Shown piece after piece: positions 9,468-20,020 of a stretch of DNA of 64,000 nt (positions within the stretch are counted from its first letter, which is position 1; the number at the start of each line of letters is the position of its first letter). Source of the stretch: Shewanella psychromarinicola (lineage in GTDB: Bacteria > Pseudomonadota > Gammaproteobacteria > Enterobacterales > Shewanellaceae); the NCBI RefSeq assembly GCF_003855155.1, contig NZ_CP034073.1:2108001-2172000 (forward strand), in the 5' to 3' direction. A program made the translations under genes and the position numbers. Under the pieces are notes generated by a model that saw only the letters and a list, made by a program, of their open reading frames with translations, had not been told where the DNA came from and made no database searches.

Positions 9468-10415
9468 TTAGTGGCGAAACATCGCAGAAATTGACTCTTC
9501 GTTACTAACACGACGGATCGCTTCGGCTAATACTGCAGACATGGTCAGCTGAGTCACTTTAGCCACTTTCATCATTTCAGGGCTTAATGGCACAGTGTCT
9601 GTGACGATAACTTCATCGATAACAGAATTAGTAATATTTTCAGCCGCATTACCTGAGAATACAGGGTGAGTAGCATAAGCGAACACGCGGTTAGCGCCAT
9701 GTTCTTTTAATGCTTCTGCAGCCTTACATAAGGTGCCGCCAGTGTCGATCATGTCATCAACAATAATGCAATCACGGCCTTGAACATCACCAATGATGTG
9801 CATTACCTGAGCCACGTTTGCCTGTGGGCGACGCTTATCGATAATTGCAAGATCAGTATCATCTAATAGCTTAGCAACTGCACGAGCGCGAACTACACCG
9901 CCAATATCAGGAGATACAACAACAGGGTTTTCAAATTTCCTGGCGAGCATGTCTTCAAGTAACACAGGGCTACCGAATACGTTATCAACAGGGACATCAA
10001 AGAAACCTTGAATTTGCTCAGCGTGTAAGTCACAAGTCAATACGCGGTCAACACCCACGCTTGACAAGAAATCTGCAACCACTTTCGCTGTAATAGGCAC
10101 ACGTGCACTGCGCACACGGCGGTCTTGACGAGCATATCCGAAGTAAGGAATAACGGCAGTAATACGACCCGCTGATGCACGACGTAATGCGTCAACCATG
10201 ACAATAAGCTCCATGAGATTATCGTTCGTGGGTGCGCAAGTAGATTGGATAATGAACACATCCGCACCACGTACATTCTCGTTTATTTGAACACTGATTT
10301 CACCGTCGCTGAAACGGCCTACAACGGCGTCGCCAAGTTTGCAAAATAAACGGTCGGCAATCTTAGCGGCTAGATTTGGGGTAGCGTTACCAGCAAAGAG
10401 CTTGATGTCGGGCAC
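9468..10415 (-). CDS. prs: Ribose-phosphate pyrophosphokinase
   Basis: A 315-residue PRPP synthetase, making 5-phosphoribosyl diphosphate from ribose 5-phosphate and ATP for nucleotide, histidine and tryptophan synthesis. Visible motifs are the ATP-binding loop [33 protein letters not shown] and the PRPP loop [20 protein letters not shown]. The length equals E. coli Prs. It follows ispE by about 90 bases in a lolB-ispE-prs order, as in E. coli. Confidence 0.98.
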   Translation of the reverse strand: MPDIKLFAGNATPNLAAKIADRLFCKLGDAVVGRFSDGEISVQINENVRGADVFIIQSTCAPTNDNLMELIVMVDALRRASAGRITAVIPYFGYARQDRRVRSARVPITAKVVADFLSSVGVDRVLTCDLHAEQIQGFFDVPVDNVFGSPVLLEDMLARKFENPVVVSPDIGGVVRARAVAKLLDDTDLAIIDKRRPQANVAQVMHIIGDVQGRDCIIVDDMIDTGGTLCKAAEALKEHGANRVFAYATHPVFSGNAAENITNSVIDEVIVTDTVPLSPEMMKVAKVTQLTMSAVLAEAIRRVSNEESISAMFRH

Positions 10416-10505
10416 TTTATGAACCTCAGGTGTTTGCTTTACAATTAAAGGCTAGATCAATTTTATGTGTTGTCACTCAAAACTGACCCAGAAGATATTA
10501 TGTTT

Positions 10506-11375
10506 TCAGAGTTGCTCAAGCCGTATTTGTAATGGCGACTTATTCATCCCTTTTGCGACAAACCCTCGCATATCAGCCGGTAATTCGGCTAAAGCGTCAA
10601 GGGCTTGTTGCGAATGTGTAAATTCCCCGAACACGCATGCGCCTGTTCCGGTCATTCTCGACGGCGCATATTCTACCAGCCAGCTTAAGGCATTGGCAAC
10701 TTGAGGGTGCCTAGTTGTGACCAGTTTCTGACAGTCATTGGTCCATTTTCGAGTCATTAAGGTGTTTATATCAACTTTCGGGGTGTTGCGGGGCAAATCA
10801 GGATCTTGGAAGATATCCTTGGTTGACACATGCACATCCGGCACAATGACTAAGTACCACGACTCTGTTGGTTCTACTGTGATCAACTTTTCTCCTACGC
10901 CCTCGGCAAACGCAGATAAACCATTAATAAAAACAGGGACATCCGCACCAAGCGTTAAGCCTATTTCAGCCAGTTTACTGGGTGATAAATTGGTTTTCCA
11001 TAAGGCATTTAGGGCCACTAATGTGGTTGCAGCATCAGATGAACCGCCCCCTAGACCGCCACCCATAGGTAATAATTTGTCTAACCAGATATGTGCGCCG
11101 CCTTCATATTGGGCGTATCTCTGGAGTGATTTTGCGGCTTTAAGAATTAAGTTATCGCTGTCAGCAACAGAATCGCTAATATTTGAATGTAGAACCAAAT
11201 CAGGTGTGTCGGTAATATGAAAATCAAGATAGTCACAATGGTCAATAAATTGAAACAGAGTTTGTAATTCGTGATAGCCATCGGCTCGCTGGCCAGTAAC
11301 ATGTAAAAATAAATTCAATTTTGCGGGAGCAGGCCAACTTATTGATGCTGATTTGTGTGAGCTCGTGGATGTCAT
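10506..11375 (-). CDS. ispE: 4-diphosphocytidyl-2-C-methyl-D-erythritol kinase
   Basis: A 289-residue GHMP kinase of the MEP isoprenoid pathway, phosphorylating CDP-methylerythritol at the 2-position. The N-terminal [21 protein letters not shown] contains the substrate-binding lysine. The glycine-rich ATP loop [16 protein letters not shown] spans about residues 102-117, and the C-terminal [10 protein letters not shown] loop is present. It lies between lolB and prs, the conserved gammaproteobacterial arrangement. Confidence 0.97.
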   Translation of the reverse strand: MTSTSSHKSASISWPAPAKLNLFLHVTGQRADGYHELQTLFQFIDHCDYLDFHITDTPDLVLHSNISDSVADSDNLILKAAKSLQRYAQYEGGAHIWLDKLLPMGGGLGGGSSDAATTLVALNALWKTNLSPSKLAEIGLTLGADVPVFINGLSAFAEGVGEKLITVEPTESWYLVIVPDVHVSTKDIFQDPDLPRNTPKVDINTLMTRKWTNDCQKLVTTRHPQVANALSWLVEYAPSRMTGTGACVFGEFTHSQQALDALAELPADMRGFVAKGMNKSPLQIRLEQL

Positions 11376-11427
11376 GTTCGTTTCACTACCTTGTTTAATA
11401 ACCCGCGTAACATTAAGGATTAAACGC

Positions 11428-12039
11428 TTATTTTGTTCTGGCTGCTACCGCTGTCCATTGATTACTTTGAATCTTAATTTGTACATTTTCACGTTCAATT
11501 TTTAACAGCTTAGGCACTAATGCGCCACTTTGATGGTGCCAACTGAGAAAACTGACCGACCAATTTGCTTGGGGATCGTGACTGATTAATTGTTTAATTG
11601 TGCCATCAGGATTATAGCTGACAATGTTATCATTATTGCCAATTTGGCCGGTGATCCATAACGGAAGGCTTTCTAGGGGGATTGACCATCCGCTAATCGC
11701 TTTCAGTAAATCTTGTGCATTACTGTCACGATATATTTTGCCGTCAACTTCAAGTGTCGCCATCCCCTGATCCGTCTTAAGGGATAATACCGTTGTGCCT
11801 AATACAGTTGTTAACCGTAAATCATTGGCTGCCGGTTGATGTAACCAGTATATATTGGTGCTGAATTTGTCTTCAGATGTCTTAACGGCAATTTTACCTT
11901 GAAGTTCCCATGCTTTAGCTTGAGCTGCGTTTTTCACCGTTATTGGGATAAAATCGTCAGATGGGGTGACACTACAACCGGCTAATAAAAGCACCGCGGT
12001 AATGAAAGCTATATGAAATAAAGAGGCAGATAAACGCAA
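11428..12039 (-). CDS. lolB: Outer-membrane lipoprotein receptor LolB
   Basis: A 203-residue lipoprotein with lipobox LLLAGC (acylated Cys22) after a typical signal peptide. The body contains [22 protein letters not shown] and [13 protein letters not shown], which resemble LolB. LolB takes lipoproteins from the periplasmic carrier LolA and inserts them into the outer membrane. It is 52 bases before ispE and divergent from hemA across a 237-base region, as in E. coli. Confidence 0.94.
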   Translation of the reverse strand: MRLSASLFHIAFITAVLLLAGCSVTPSDDFIPITVKNAAQAKAWELQGKIAVKTSEDKFSTNIYWLHQPAANDLRLTTVLGTTVLSLKTDQGMATLEVDGKIYRDSNAQDLLKAISGWSIPLESLPLWITGQIGNNDNIVSYNPDGTIKQLISHDPQANWSVSFLSWHHQSGALVPKLLKIERENVQIKIQSNQWTAVAARTK

Positions 12040-12276
12040 TGGATTGCCTAACAGTGGTTTAAGATTATCTTATGATACTGGGCTTAAGCCATTATGTAAA
12101 AATGCTTTTTACAAAATTAATGTGATATTAATGTACTGGTTTACATAATACTTAGGTGAATAAAAAATAAAAATTTAGACATTTATTCGGTTTTGTTAAC
12201 CCAATTGTGTTTTTAGTTGGTTCAATTCAGTAGAATAGACTAATTAACGTCACCGAAAAGAACTTGATACTGTCAA

Positions 12277-13527
12277 ATGAGCCTAGTAATAATCGGGATA
12301 AACCATAAAACCGCCACGGTAGATTTGCGTGAAAAAGTCGCTTTCTCTCCAGACCGCATTCATGACGCAATGAAAAGCTTGGCCAGTCGCACCCGCACGG
12401 GTGAGGCCGTTATTGTGTCTACCTGTAACCGAACTGAGCTGTATTGCAATAATGCCAATAAGGAAGACATTATTGAATGGTTAGAGGATTACCATAATTT
12501 AGACCATAGTGATTTAATGCCGTGTATCTACGCCTATGAAGAACAAGTTGCCGTCAAGCATTTAATGCGAGTGGCATCGGGTTTAGATTCTCTGGTGTTA
12601 GGTGAACCGCAAATTTTGGGACAGGTCAAACAAGCGTTTGTGAAAGCTAAAGAAGCTGGCACCATAGCGTTAACGATTGACCGTTTGTTTCAAAATACCT
12701 TTTCTGTGGCTAAAAAAGTGCGCACTGAAACTGAAATCGGTGCCGCAGCCGTCTCTGTTGCTTTTGCGGCAGTCAGCATGGCGAAACATATTTTCTCATC
12801 ATTGAGCACCACTAAGGTGTTACTCATTGGTGCAGGAGAAACCATTGAGTTAGTTGCCAAGCACCTTAAAGATAACGGTGTCGCTTCTATGGTGGTGGCG
12901 AATCGCACTCTCCAACGTGCCCAAGCCATGTGTGAAGAGTTTAATGCAACAGCAATTACCTTAGAACAAATTCCAGACTTTCTCGCTAAAGCCGATATCG
13001 TGATATCCTCTACCGCCAGTCCTTTGCCTATTTTAGGTAAAGGCATGGTCGAAAAAGCGCTAAAACAGCGTCGTCATCAACCTATGTTGTTGGTGGATAT
13101 TGCAGTTCCAAGAGATATTGAAGCCGAAGTCGGTGAGTTAGACGACGCATTCCTTTATACTGTAGACGATCTGCATAGCATAATTGAACAGAACATGGCT
13201 TCACGTAAAGAAGCCGCCGAGCAAGCAGAATTAATTACTGAAGATCAATCACACTTGTTCATGGAGTGGATTAAGTCTTTAGAGTCAGTCAACAGTATTC
13301 GCGAATATCGCAGCCAGAGCTTGGCGATTAAAGATGAATTAGTTGAGCGTGCCCTGAATAAATTGTCTCAAGGCAGTGATAGTGAACAAGTGATACTAGA
13401 GTTAGCTAATAGGCTAACTAATCGTTTGATACACTCACCTACACAAGCGCTCACATCAGCAAGCCGTCAAGGTGATTTGAATACGTTAGGCCAATTAAGA
13501 ACTGCGCTTGGTTTAGATAAAAACTAA
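12277..13527 (+). CDS. hemA: Glutamyl-tRNA reductase
   Basis: A 416-residue enzyme that reduces Glu-tRNA to glutamate-1-semialdehyde, the first step of C5-pathway tetrapyrrole synthesis. The catalytic Cys50 lies in [10 protein letters not shown]. The NADPH-binding segment is [17 protein letters not shown], and the C-terminal dimerisation helices end at [10 protein letters not shown]. It starts the hemA-prfA-prmC-sirB2-sirB1 run and is 14 bases before prfA. Confidence 0.98.
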   Translation: MSLVIIGINHKTATVDLREKVAFSPDRIHDAMKSLASRTRTGEAVIVSTCNRTELYCNNANKEDIIEWLEDYHNLDHSDLMPCIYAYEEQVAVKHLMRVASGLDSLVLGEPQILGQVKQAFVKAKEAGTIALTIDRLFQNTFSVAKKVRTETEIGAAAVSVAFAAVSMAKHIFSSLSTTKVLLIGAGETIELVAKHLKDNGVASMVVANRTLQRAQAMCEEFNATAITLEQIPDFLAKADIVISSTASPLPILGKGMVEKALKQRRHQPMLLVDIAVPRDIEAEVGELDDAFLYTVDDLHSIIEQNMASRKEAAEQAELITEDQSHLFMEWIKSLESVNSIREYRSQSLAIKDELVERALNKLSQGSDSEQVILELANRLTNRLIHSPTQALTSASRQGDLNTLGQLRTALGLDKN

Positions 13528-13541
13528 GGTTAGCGAGCTAA

Positions 13542-14627
13542 ATGAAAGAATCCGTTATCCGCAAGCTTGAAGGCTTGCTAGAGCGTAATGAAGAAGTATT
13601 GGCGTTACTCAGTGATGCTAGCGTGATAGCCGATCAAGACCGCTTTCGTGCATTATCCAAAGAATATGCTCAACTTGAAGATGTGGTAAAAGAGTTTACT
13701 GCATTCCAACAAGCCCAAAAAGATTTCGACTACGCCAAAGAGATGCTTGAAGAAGACGATCCTGAAATGCGCGAAATGGGCCAAGATGAGTATAAACAAA
13801 CAAAGCAAGCGTTAGAAAAGCTTGAAGATGAATTACAAGTATTACTCTTGCCCACCGATCCAAACGATGACACCAATGCGTTTCTTGAAATTCGCGCGGG
13901 TGCAGGTGGTGATGAAGCGGCTATTTTTTCCGGTGATTTGTACCGCATGTATTCACGTTATTGTGAAGCCAACCGATGGCAAATGGAAATCATGAGCGTT
14001 AATGAAGGTGAACATGGCGGCTTCAAAGAAATTATTGTTAAAGTCAGTGGTGACGGTGCTTACGGTAAGCTAAAGTTTGAGTCCGGTGGACACCGTGTTC
14101 AACGTGTGCCAGAAACCGAATCTCAAGGTCGTGTGCATACCTCTGCTTGTACTGTAGTGGTATTGCATGAAGTGCCCGAAGCCGAAGCTGTGTTGATTAA
14201 TGCTGCTGATTTAAAAGTCGATACATTCCGCGCGTCTGGTGCGGGTGGTCAGCATGTTAACAAAACCGATTCTGCTATTCGTATTACTCATATTCCATCT
14301 GGCATTATTGTTGAGTGTCAGGATCAACGTTCACAGCATAAAAACCGTGCCCAAGCGATGAGTGTATTGGCCGCGCGTATTCAAGCTGTTGAAGATGAAA
14401 AAAGACGCAGCGCTGAAGAAACAACACGTCGTAGTTTAGTGGCCAGTGGTGATCGTTCTCAACGTATTAGAACGTATAATTACCCACAGGGTCGCGTAAG
14501 TGATCATCGAATCAACTTAACGCTATATCGCTTGAATGAAGTTATGGAAGGCGATTTAGATGTCTTGCTAGAGCCTATTATGCAAGAACATCAAGCAGAT
14601 ATGCTTGCAGCGTTAGCTGACGATTAA
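13542..14627 (+). CDS. prfA: Peptide chain release factor 1
   Basis: A 361-residue class I release factor reading UAA and UAG. The GGQ motif is at residues 235-237 in [14 protein letters not shown]. The codon-recognition tripeptide position reads P-E-T in [12 protein letters not shown], a variant of the PxT motif shared with other bacterial RF1 proteins. The neighbouring prmC product methylates the glutamine of GGQ, so modifier and target are coexpressed. Confidence 0.98.
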   Translation: MKESVIRKLEGLLERNEEVLALLSDASVIADQDRFRALSKEYAQLEDVVKEFTAFQQAQKDFDYAKEMLEEDDPEMREMGQDEYKQTKQALEKLEDELQVLLLPTDPNDDTNAFLEIRAGAGGDEAAIFSGDLYRMYSRYCEANRWQMEIMSVNEGEHGGFKEIIVKVSGDGAYGKLKFESGGHRVQRVPETESQGRVHTSACTVVVLHEVPEAEAVLINAADLKVDTFRASGAGGQHVNKTDSAIRITHIPSGIIVECQDQRSQHKNRAQAMSVLAARIQAVEDEKRRSAEETTRRSLVASGDRSQRIRTYNYPQGRVSDHRINLTLYRLNEVMEGDLDVLLEPIMQEHQADMLAALADD

Positions 14628-14636
14628 GGAGTGCTC

Positions 14637-15491
14637 TTGACTCAGTCTTCGTATTCAACAATTGCAGAAGTTCTACAATGGGCTTATTCACAATTAGCCG
14701 CAACCTCTGAATCTGCCCATATAGATGCAGAAGCACTGCTATTGCATTGTTTGAATAAAAATCGTAGTTTTTTATATACTTGGCCTGAGCGGCAGCTTAC
14801 TAGTGATCAATTTAAAGCCTATAGCCAGATGATTGATAAGCGTCAAAAGGGGACGCCGGTTGCGCATATCATTGGTGAGCGAGAGTTTTGGTCATTACCC
14901 TTTATTGTTGATGACTCGACCCTTATTCCAAGACCTGATACCGAGATTTTAGTTGAAACAGCACTGAACTTATCAGTGCGTCACAATGCTAAAGTATTGG
15001 ATTTAGGCACAGGAACAGGGGCTATAGCATTGTCTTTAGCATCGGAGCGACCTAAATGGCGCATTACTGCTATTGATAATGTTCTTGACGCTGTCGAGCT
15101 TGCCAAAGCTAATCGCGGCAATCTTAATTTACTCGATGTGGAAATTATCCAGTCAGACTGGTTTTCTGCGGTTGAGCAGCGTGATTTTGATTTGATTGTG
15201 TCTAACCCGCCTTATATCGATGAAGCCGATGAGCATCTTCATTTAGGGGATGTTCGCTTTGAGCCACAAAGTGCGCTAACCGCAGGAAATGAAGGTTATG
15301 CTGATCTGTTTTACATTGCCGCTCAAGCGCGTGAGCATTTACTTCCCGGGGGTTATTTATTGCTTGAACATGGTTATGAGCAAGCAATCAAAGTGCGTAA
15401 AAAGCTCATCGAACTAGGCTATAAAAATGTTGCTACGGTGCGTGACTTTGGCAGTAATGATCGCTGCACGCTAGGGCAATGGGGTGATTAA
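14637..15491 (+). CDS. prmC: Release factor glutamine N5-methyltransferase
   Basis: A class I SAM methyltransferase of 284 residues that methylates the GGQ glutamine of RF1 and RF2. SAM motif I is LDLGTGTGAIALSLA, and the catalytic NPPY lies in IVSNPPYIDEADEHL at about residues 190-193. The start is placed at TTG 14637 because AAGGAG (14626-14631) lies five bases before it. A GTG at 14631 overlaps that Shine-Dalgarno sequence and is unlikely. It begins 9 bases after the prfA stop. Confidence 0.95.
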   Translation: MTQSSYSTIAEVLQWAYSQLAATSESAHIDAEALLLHCLNKNRSFLYTWPERQLTSDQFKAYSQMIDKRQKGTPVAHIIGEREFWSLPFIVDDSTLIPRPDTEILVETALNLSVRHNAKVLDLGTGTGAIALSLASERPKWRITAIDNVLDAVELAKANRGNLNLLDVEIIQSDWFSAVEQRDFDLIVSNPPYIDEADEHLHLGDVRFEPQSALTAGNEGYADLFYIAAQAREHLLPGGYLLLEHGYEQAIKVRKKLIELGYKNVATVRDFGSNDRCTLGQWGD

Positions 15492-15632
15492 TATTCCTGC
15501 AATCAATAGGCGTTTCCCCCTCTAAAGATATAAACAACAAATAAATATCAACAATCGTGATATTGGTACACGGCTGATTGATAGCGTACACTAGCCGCCT
15601 TTTACTTTTACCTTCTCAATGAGACTTCATCA

Positions 15633-16028
15633 ATGGAAACATTTTACAGTTTATATCCAGCGGTAAAGCATACTCACATGCTGTTAGTTGCCACAAGTGT
15701 GACCTTTTTTATCGTGCGTTTTGTTTTACATTTACGTCAGTCTCCTATTATGGACAAAAAGTTTGTGAAAGTGGCGCCACATGTTGTTGATACTTTTTTA
15801 CTACTGTCAGGCTTTACCCTTTGCTTTATGATCAAACAGTATCCTTTTGTCGATCCATGGATGACCGAAAAAATAATCTGTGTGGTGGCATACATTGCTT
15901 TAGGTGTCATGGCACTAAAATCTAACCGTAATAAGCTGTTTAAGTTTTTTGCTTTTATCGGCGCAATTGGTTGGGTAGTGTTAGCGGCCAAACTGGCTTA
16001 TTTTAAACAAGTCGTCTTAATGGGTTAA
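15633..16028 (+). CDS. sirB2: SirB2-family inner membrane protein
   Basis: A 131-residue protein with about four membrane segments. It starts METFYSLYPAVKHTHMLLV and contains VDTFLLLSGFTLCFMI, typical of the SirB2/YchQ family. The molecular role is unknown; the family was named as an up-regulator of Salmonella invasion genes. It is in the conserved slot between prmC and sirB1. The next gene begins within about 10 bases, so the two are cotranscribed. Confidence 0.9.
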   Translation: METFYSLYPAVKHTHMLLVATSVTFFIVRFVLHLRQSPIMDKKFVKVAPHVVDTFLLLSGFTLCFMIKQYPFVDPWMTEKIICVVAYIALGVMALKSNRNKLFKFFAFIGAIGWVVLAAKLAYFKQVVLMG

Positions 16029-16037
16029 TTGGTTTTA

Positions 16038-16826
16038 ATGGCAAAATATCTTCTTAATGATGCAGTTTCGATCCCCGAAACTGCATTTGAACTATCTGAA
16101 CACCTTGGCTTTTCAACATCCAAATCTGCTATGTGGGCGTGGTATGAAATGGCCGGTTCAGTATTGAGTCACTATGTTGTTGACCAGCAAGCACGGCTTG
16201 ATGGTCTGTTTAATTGGTTTTACAATGATCTCGGTTTTTGTGTTCGAGACGACTATTTTAGTGTCGAGGCAGCAGATTTAAGTTATTGCGTGTTAAAGCG
16301 TCAAGGTAACAGCACCACGCTATCAACATTGTTAATTTTATTGGCCAAGCAACTCGACATAACACTCGAGGCGATTTTATTACCCGGTAATACGGTACTA
16401 AAAAGCCAGATAAATGATGTTGTTAGATACCATGACCCACTTACAGGTAAAGAGCTTAGTCGTCATCAGATGCATGCATTAGTGCGTGGTGAGCTGGGTA
16501 ATGCAGCTAAATTAAAGCCCAGCCATCTAAAAACAGCTACACTAAAACGGCTAATTAGTCGCATGTTACATGAGCTAAAAGCGGGTTGTATTGTCAGTCA
16601 TAAATATGAACAGGCAATGGAATGCTGTAATTTATTATTACAATGGCACCCTGACGATGTGCACCTTAATCGCGAGCGAGCTTTTATTGCCCAGCAATTA
16701 GGTTGTATTAAAGTGGCCATGTCTGATTTACAGCACTTCATTGATTTGAGTCCGCATGATCCGGTGATTGAATTGGTTAAGATTCAATTAAAGGAACTTA
16801 GTCAACATACGCAGGTTTATCATTAA
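16038..16826 (+). CDS. sirB1: SirB1-family protein (transglutaminase-like plus TPR)
   Basis: A 262-residue protein. The N-terminal half resembles the SirB1/YchA transglutaminase-like fold (LDGLFNWFYNDLGF, DYFSVEAADLSYCVLKRQG). The C-terminal half has TPR-like helices (YEQAMECCNLLLQWHPDDVH, then AMSDLQHFIDLSP). The start was set at ATG 16038 (MAKYLLND); a TTG nine bases upstream is in frame but less likely. The biochemical role is unknown. Last gene before a clear terminator. Confidence 0.88.
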   Translation: MAKYLLNDAVSIPETAFELSEHLGFSTSKSAMWAWYEMAGSVLSHYVVDQQARLDGLFNWFYNDLGFCVRDDYFSVEAADLSYCVLKRQGNSTTLSTLLILLAKQLDITLEAILLPGNTVLKSQINDVVRYHDPLTGKELSRHQMHALVRGELGNAAKLKPSHLKTATLKRLISRMLHELKAGCIVSHKYEQAMECCNLLLQWHPDDVHLNRERAFIAQQLGCIKVAMSDLQHFIDLSPHDPVIELVKIQLKELSQHTQVYH

Positions 16827-16852
16827 TCATTTGATAGTACTTGCTGCTTAGG

Positions 16853-16882
16853 CTGCTTTGGGTTAACTCAAAGCAGTTTTTA
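16853..16882 (+). terminator. Terminator after sirB1
   Basis: The stem CTGCTTTG/CAAAGCAG (16853-16860 and 16869-16876) with an 8-base loop is followed by TTTTTATT. It ends the hemA-sirB1 operon and so separates it from the DUF819 gene and kdsA. Confidence 0.88.
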
Positions 16883-17008
16883 TTCGCAGTGATGGTGTTG
16901 CTCGTTTATGCAGCGCTTATCTGTGAAACCATGCGAATTGAATCACAATTGATTTCGCAATAATAATAATAACTAAAAATATAATGTATTTGTAAGGGAG
17001 AACACTGC

Positions 17009-18256
17009 ATGACAACGTCAGCAATGGTGAGCAATGATGCCACCGCACTGGGTATACTCGCCGTTATTCTAGGTTTTGTTTTTTACACTAGTTCATCAAC
17101 TCATCCTTTTTGGCAAAAATTCTATAAATACATACCTGCATTACTACTGTGCTATTTCTTACCCTCATTATTAAACACATTTGGCGTGATTGATGGTCAT
17201 ACATCACAACTGTATTTTGTTGCGTCACGCTATTTATTGCCAGCCTGTTTGGTTTTATTGATTTTAAGTGTCGATTTAAAAGCCATTCTGAGTTTAGGTC
17301 CTAAAGCAGTTATTATGTTTTTAACCGGTACTCTTGGGATTGTCATTGGTGGACCGATTGCATTATTGAGTGTGTCAATGATCGACCCATCACTGCTGGG
17401 TGGTAATGGTCCGGATGCCGTTTGGCGCGGCATGACGACCTTAGCGGGTAGCTGGATTGGTGGTGGTGCAAACCAAGCCGCGATGAAAGAGATTTATTCG
17501 GTCGGTGGTGAGATATTCTCGGTAATGGTGACGGTAGATGTCATCGTGGCCAATATCTGGATGGCTGTATTGCTATTTATGGCATCGAAAGCCAAAGAAA
17601 TTGATGCCAGAACTGGCGCCGATACTAGCGCAATTGAAGCACTGAAACAGAAAGTCGAAAAGTACCACGCAGAAAACGCACGTATTCCTTCACTTCGCGA
17701 CATTATGTTGATTGTGGCCGTTGGGTTTGGGGTGACGGGCTTCGCCCATTTTGCGGCCGATTTCTTGGGGCCGTTCTTCGAAGCCAACTATCCATGGACC
17801 GAAGATTACAGTTTAACCTCTAAATTCTTCTGGTTAGTGGTGATAGTGACCACCGTTGGTTTAGGTCTTTCATTTAGCCCGGTTCGTCATTTAGAAGCCT
17901 CTGGTGCCTCTAAAATTGCCTCGGCATTTTTATACATTTTAGTCGCGACCATTGGTTTACATATGGACGTGTCTAAAATAATGGATACACCGATTTATTT
18001 CCTAGTCGGCATAGTGTGGATGTTAGTTCACGCAGGATTAATGTTATTGGTGGCTAAGCTTATTAAAGCGCCATTGTTTTATATGGCCGTGGGCAGTCAG
18101 GCAAACGTTGGTGGAGCCGCATCAGCCCCTGTGGTGGCGGCAGCATTCCACCCTGCATTAGCACCTGTTGGGGTGCTGTTGGCAGTATTCGGATATGCAT
18201 TAGGTACTTACATGGCTTGGCTATGTGGTCAGTTATTACAAATTGTCGCAGCGTAA
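17009..18256 (+). CDS. DUF819-family membrane protein
   Basis: A 415-residue polytopic protein with about ten to twelve hydrophobic segments, resembling DUF819 (YjcL-like) proteins. Conserved-looking stretches are GSWIGGGANQAAMKE in the first half and GSQANVGGAASAPVVAAAF in the second. The glycine-rich repeats in the two halves suggest an internally repeated transporter fold. Substrate unknown. It sits 17 bases before kdsA, so the two are probably cotranscribed; E. coli has no gene in this slot. Confidence 0.85.
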   Translation: MTTSAMVSNDATALGILAVILGFVFYTSSSTHPFWQKFYKYIPALLLCYFLPSLLNTFGVIDGHTSQLYFVASRYLLPACLVLLILSVDLKAILSLGPKAVIMFLTGTLGIVIGGPIALLSVSMIDPSLLGGNGPDAVWRGMTTLAGSWIGGGANQAAMKEIYSVGGEIFSVMVTVDVIVANIWMAVLLFMASKAKEIDARTGADTSAIEALKQKVEKYHAENARIPSLRDIMLIVAVGFGVTGFAHFAADFLGPFFEANYPWTEDYSLTSKFFWLVVIVTTVGLGLSFSPVRHLEASGASKIASAFLYILVATIGLHMDVSKIMDTPIYFLVGIVWMLVHAGLMLLVAKLIKAPLFYMAVGSQANVGGAASAPVVAAAFHPALAPVGVLLAVFGYALGTYMAWLCGQLLQIVAA

Positions 18257-18264
18257 TGCGCTAA

Positions 18265-19125
<861 letters not shown>

Positions 19126-19286
19126 ACCATCAATGGCATTGAATAACTGAAACACCGGCGAGTTGATTTTTAATCAATTAGACATTTAATCAGTGTCTTT
19201 TAATGGTAAGCGCTCAATTAACCGCACATACCAATAACCTTCAAATGTGACATGATTATTTCCTAACTAAATCTAGGAAAACAATC

Positions 19287-19589
19287 ATGTCAAAAAACGA
19301 TAAAATACAATACTGGCAACGCATTTTTCAGCAGCAAACTGAAAGTAAATTAACCAAAGCTGAATTTTGTAAAACCAATGACTTAACCCTATCTACATTT
19401 TATGCGTGGACTAAAAAACTTAACCCGCATTCGTCATCAACTAAGCAAAAAGTGGTGCCGCTGATTTTTCCTGAAATTAAACCTGACCAGCCACTCACGC
19501 TGGCATTGCCCAACGGCTATCTGTTTTCTTTTCCAGCCTCATTAGCGCCAAGCAAATTACAACAATTTTTACGCGTGCTATCAGCATGA
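19287..19589 (+). CDS. tnpA: IS66 accessory protein TnpA (copy 1)
   Basis: A 100-residue protein with a helix-turn-helix-like N-terminus (YWQRIFQQQTESKLTKAEFC, then LTLSTFYAWTKKL), as in IS66 orf1 proteins, which help transposition. Its stop overlaps the tnpB start by 4 bases (ATGA), the translational coupling usual for IS66. Identical to the product at 43660-43962. Confidence 0.93.
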   Translation: MSKNDKIQYWQRIFQQQTESKLTKAEFCKTNDLTLSTFYAWTKKLNPHSSSTKQKVVPLIFPEIKPDQPLTLALPNGYLFSFPASLAPSKLQQFLRVLSA

Positions 19590-19936
19590 CACCACATAAG
19601 CAGATCTATCTTGTTACCGGCCATACCGACATGCGTAAAGCCATTGATGGCTTATCTTTAATCGTCAGTGATGTATTGGAAATGGATCCGTTGAATCAAG
19701 CCTGGTTTATTTTTTGTAATCGCGACCGGGACAAAATTAAGATTTTATTTTGGGATACTAATGGTTTTTGGCTTTACTATCGGCGGCTAGAAAAAGGTCG
19801 CTTTAAGTGGCCTGGCGCTAACGACGAACAAGACGCGCTGACAATCAACCAGCATCAGCTAAATTGGTTACTATCAGGCTTATCGTTAGAAGTATCCCAT
19901 GGGCATAAACCCTTAAATGGCCTGACAGTGAGGTGA
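19586..19936 (+). CDS. tnpB: IS66 accessory protein TnpB (copy 1)
   Basis: A 116-residue IS66 Orf2-like protein. Typical motifs are VTGHTDMRKAIDGLSLIV and ILFWDTNGFWLYYRRLEKGR, followed by FKWP. It is needed with TnpA and TnpC for IS66 transposition, though its biochemical role is unclear. It overlaps tnpA by 4 bases; tnpC follows after 84 bases. Confidence 0.95.
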   Translation: MTPHKQIYLVTGHTDMRKAIDGLSLIVSDVLEMDPLNQAWFIFCNRDRDKIKILFWDTNGFWLYYRRLEKGRFKWPGANDEQDALTINQHQLNWLLSGLSLEVSHGHKPLNGLTVR

Positions 19937-20020
19937 TCATCACTGGATCGCTAAATAGCGGTTGCATGATCAAATACAGCAGGCAAACTAGCGCTATCTA
20001 TTGGTCTTGAACGCTAATTA

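Noticed and set aside
14109-14123. Altered codon-recognition motif (P-E-T) in release factor 1
   Set aside because: The middle residue of PxT varies among bacterial RF1 proteins and P-E-T occurs widely in the family, so it does not suggest recoding.
19586-19589. Frameshift between tnpA and tnpB
   Set aside because: The 4-base ATGA overlap is the normal translational coupling of IS66 elements and is the same in both copies.
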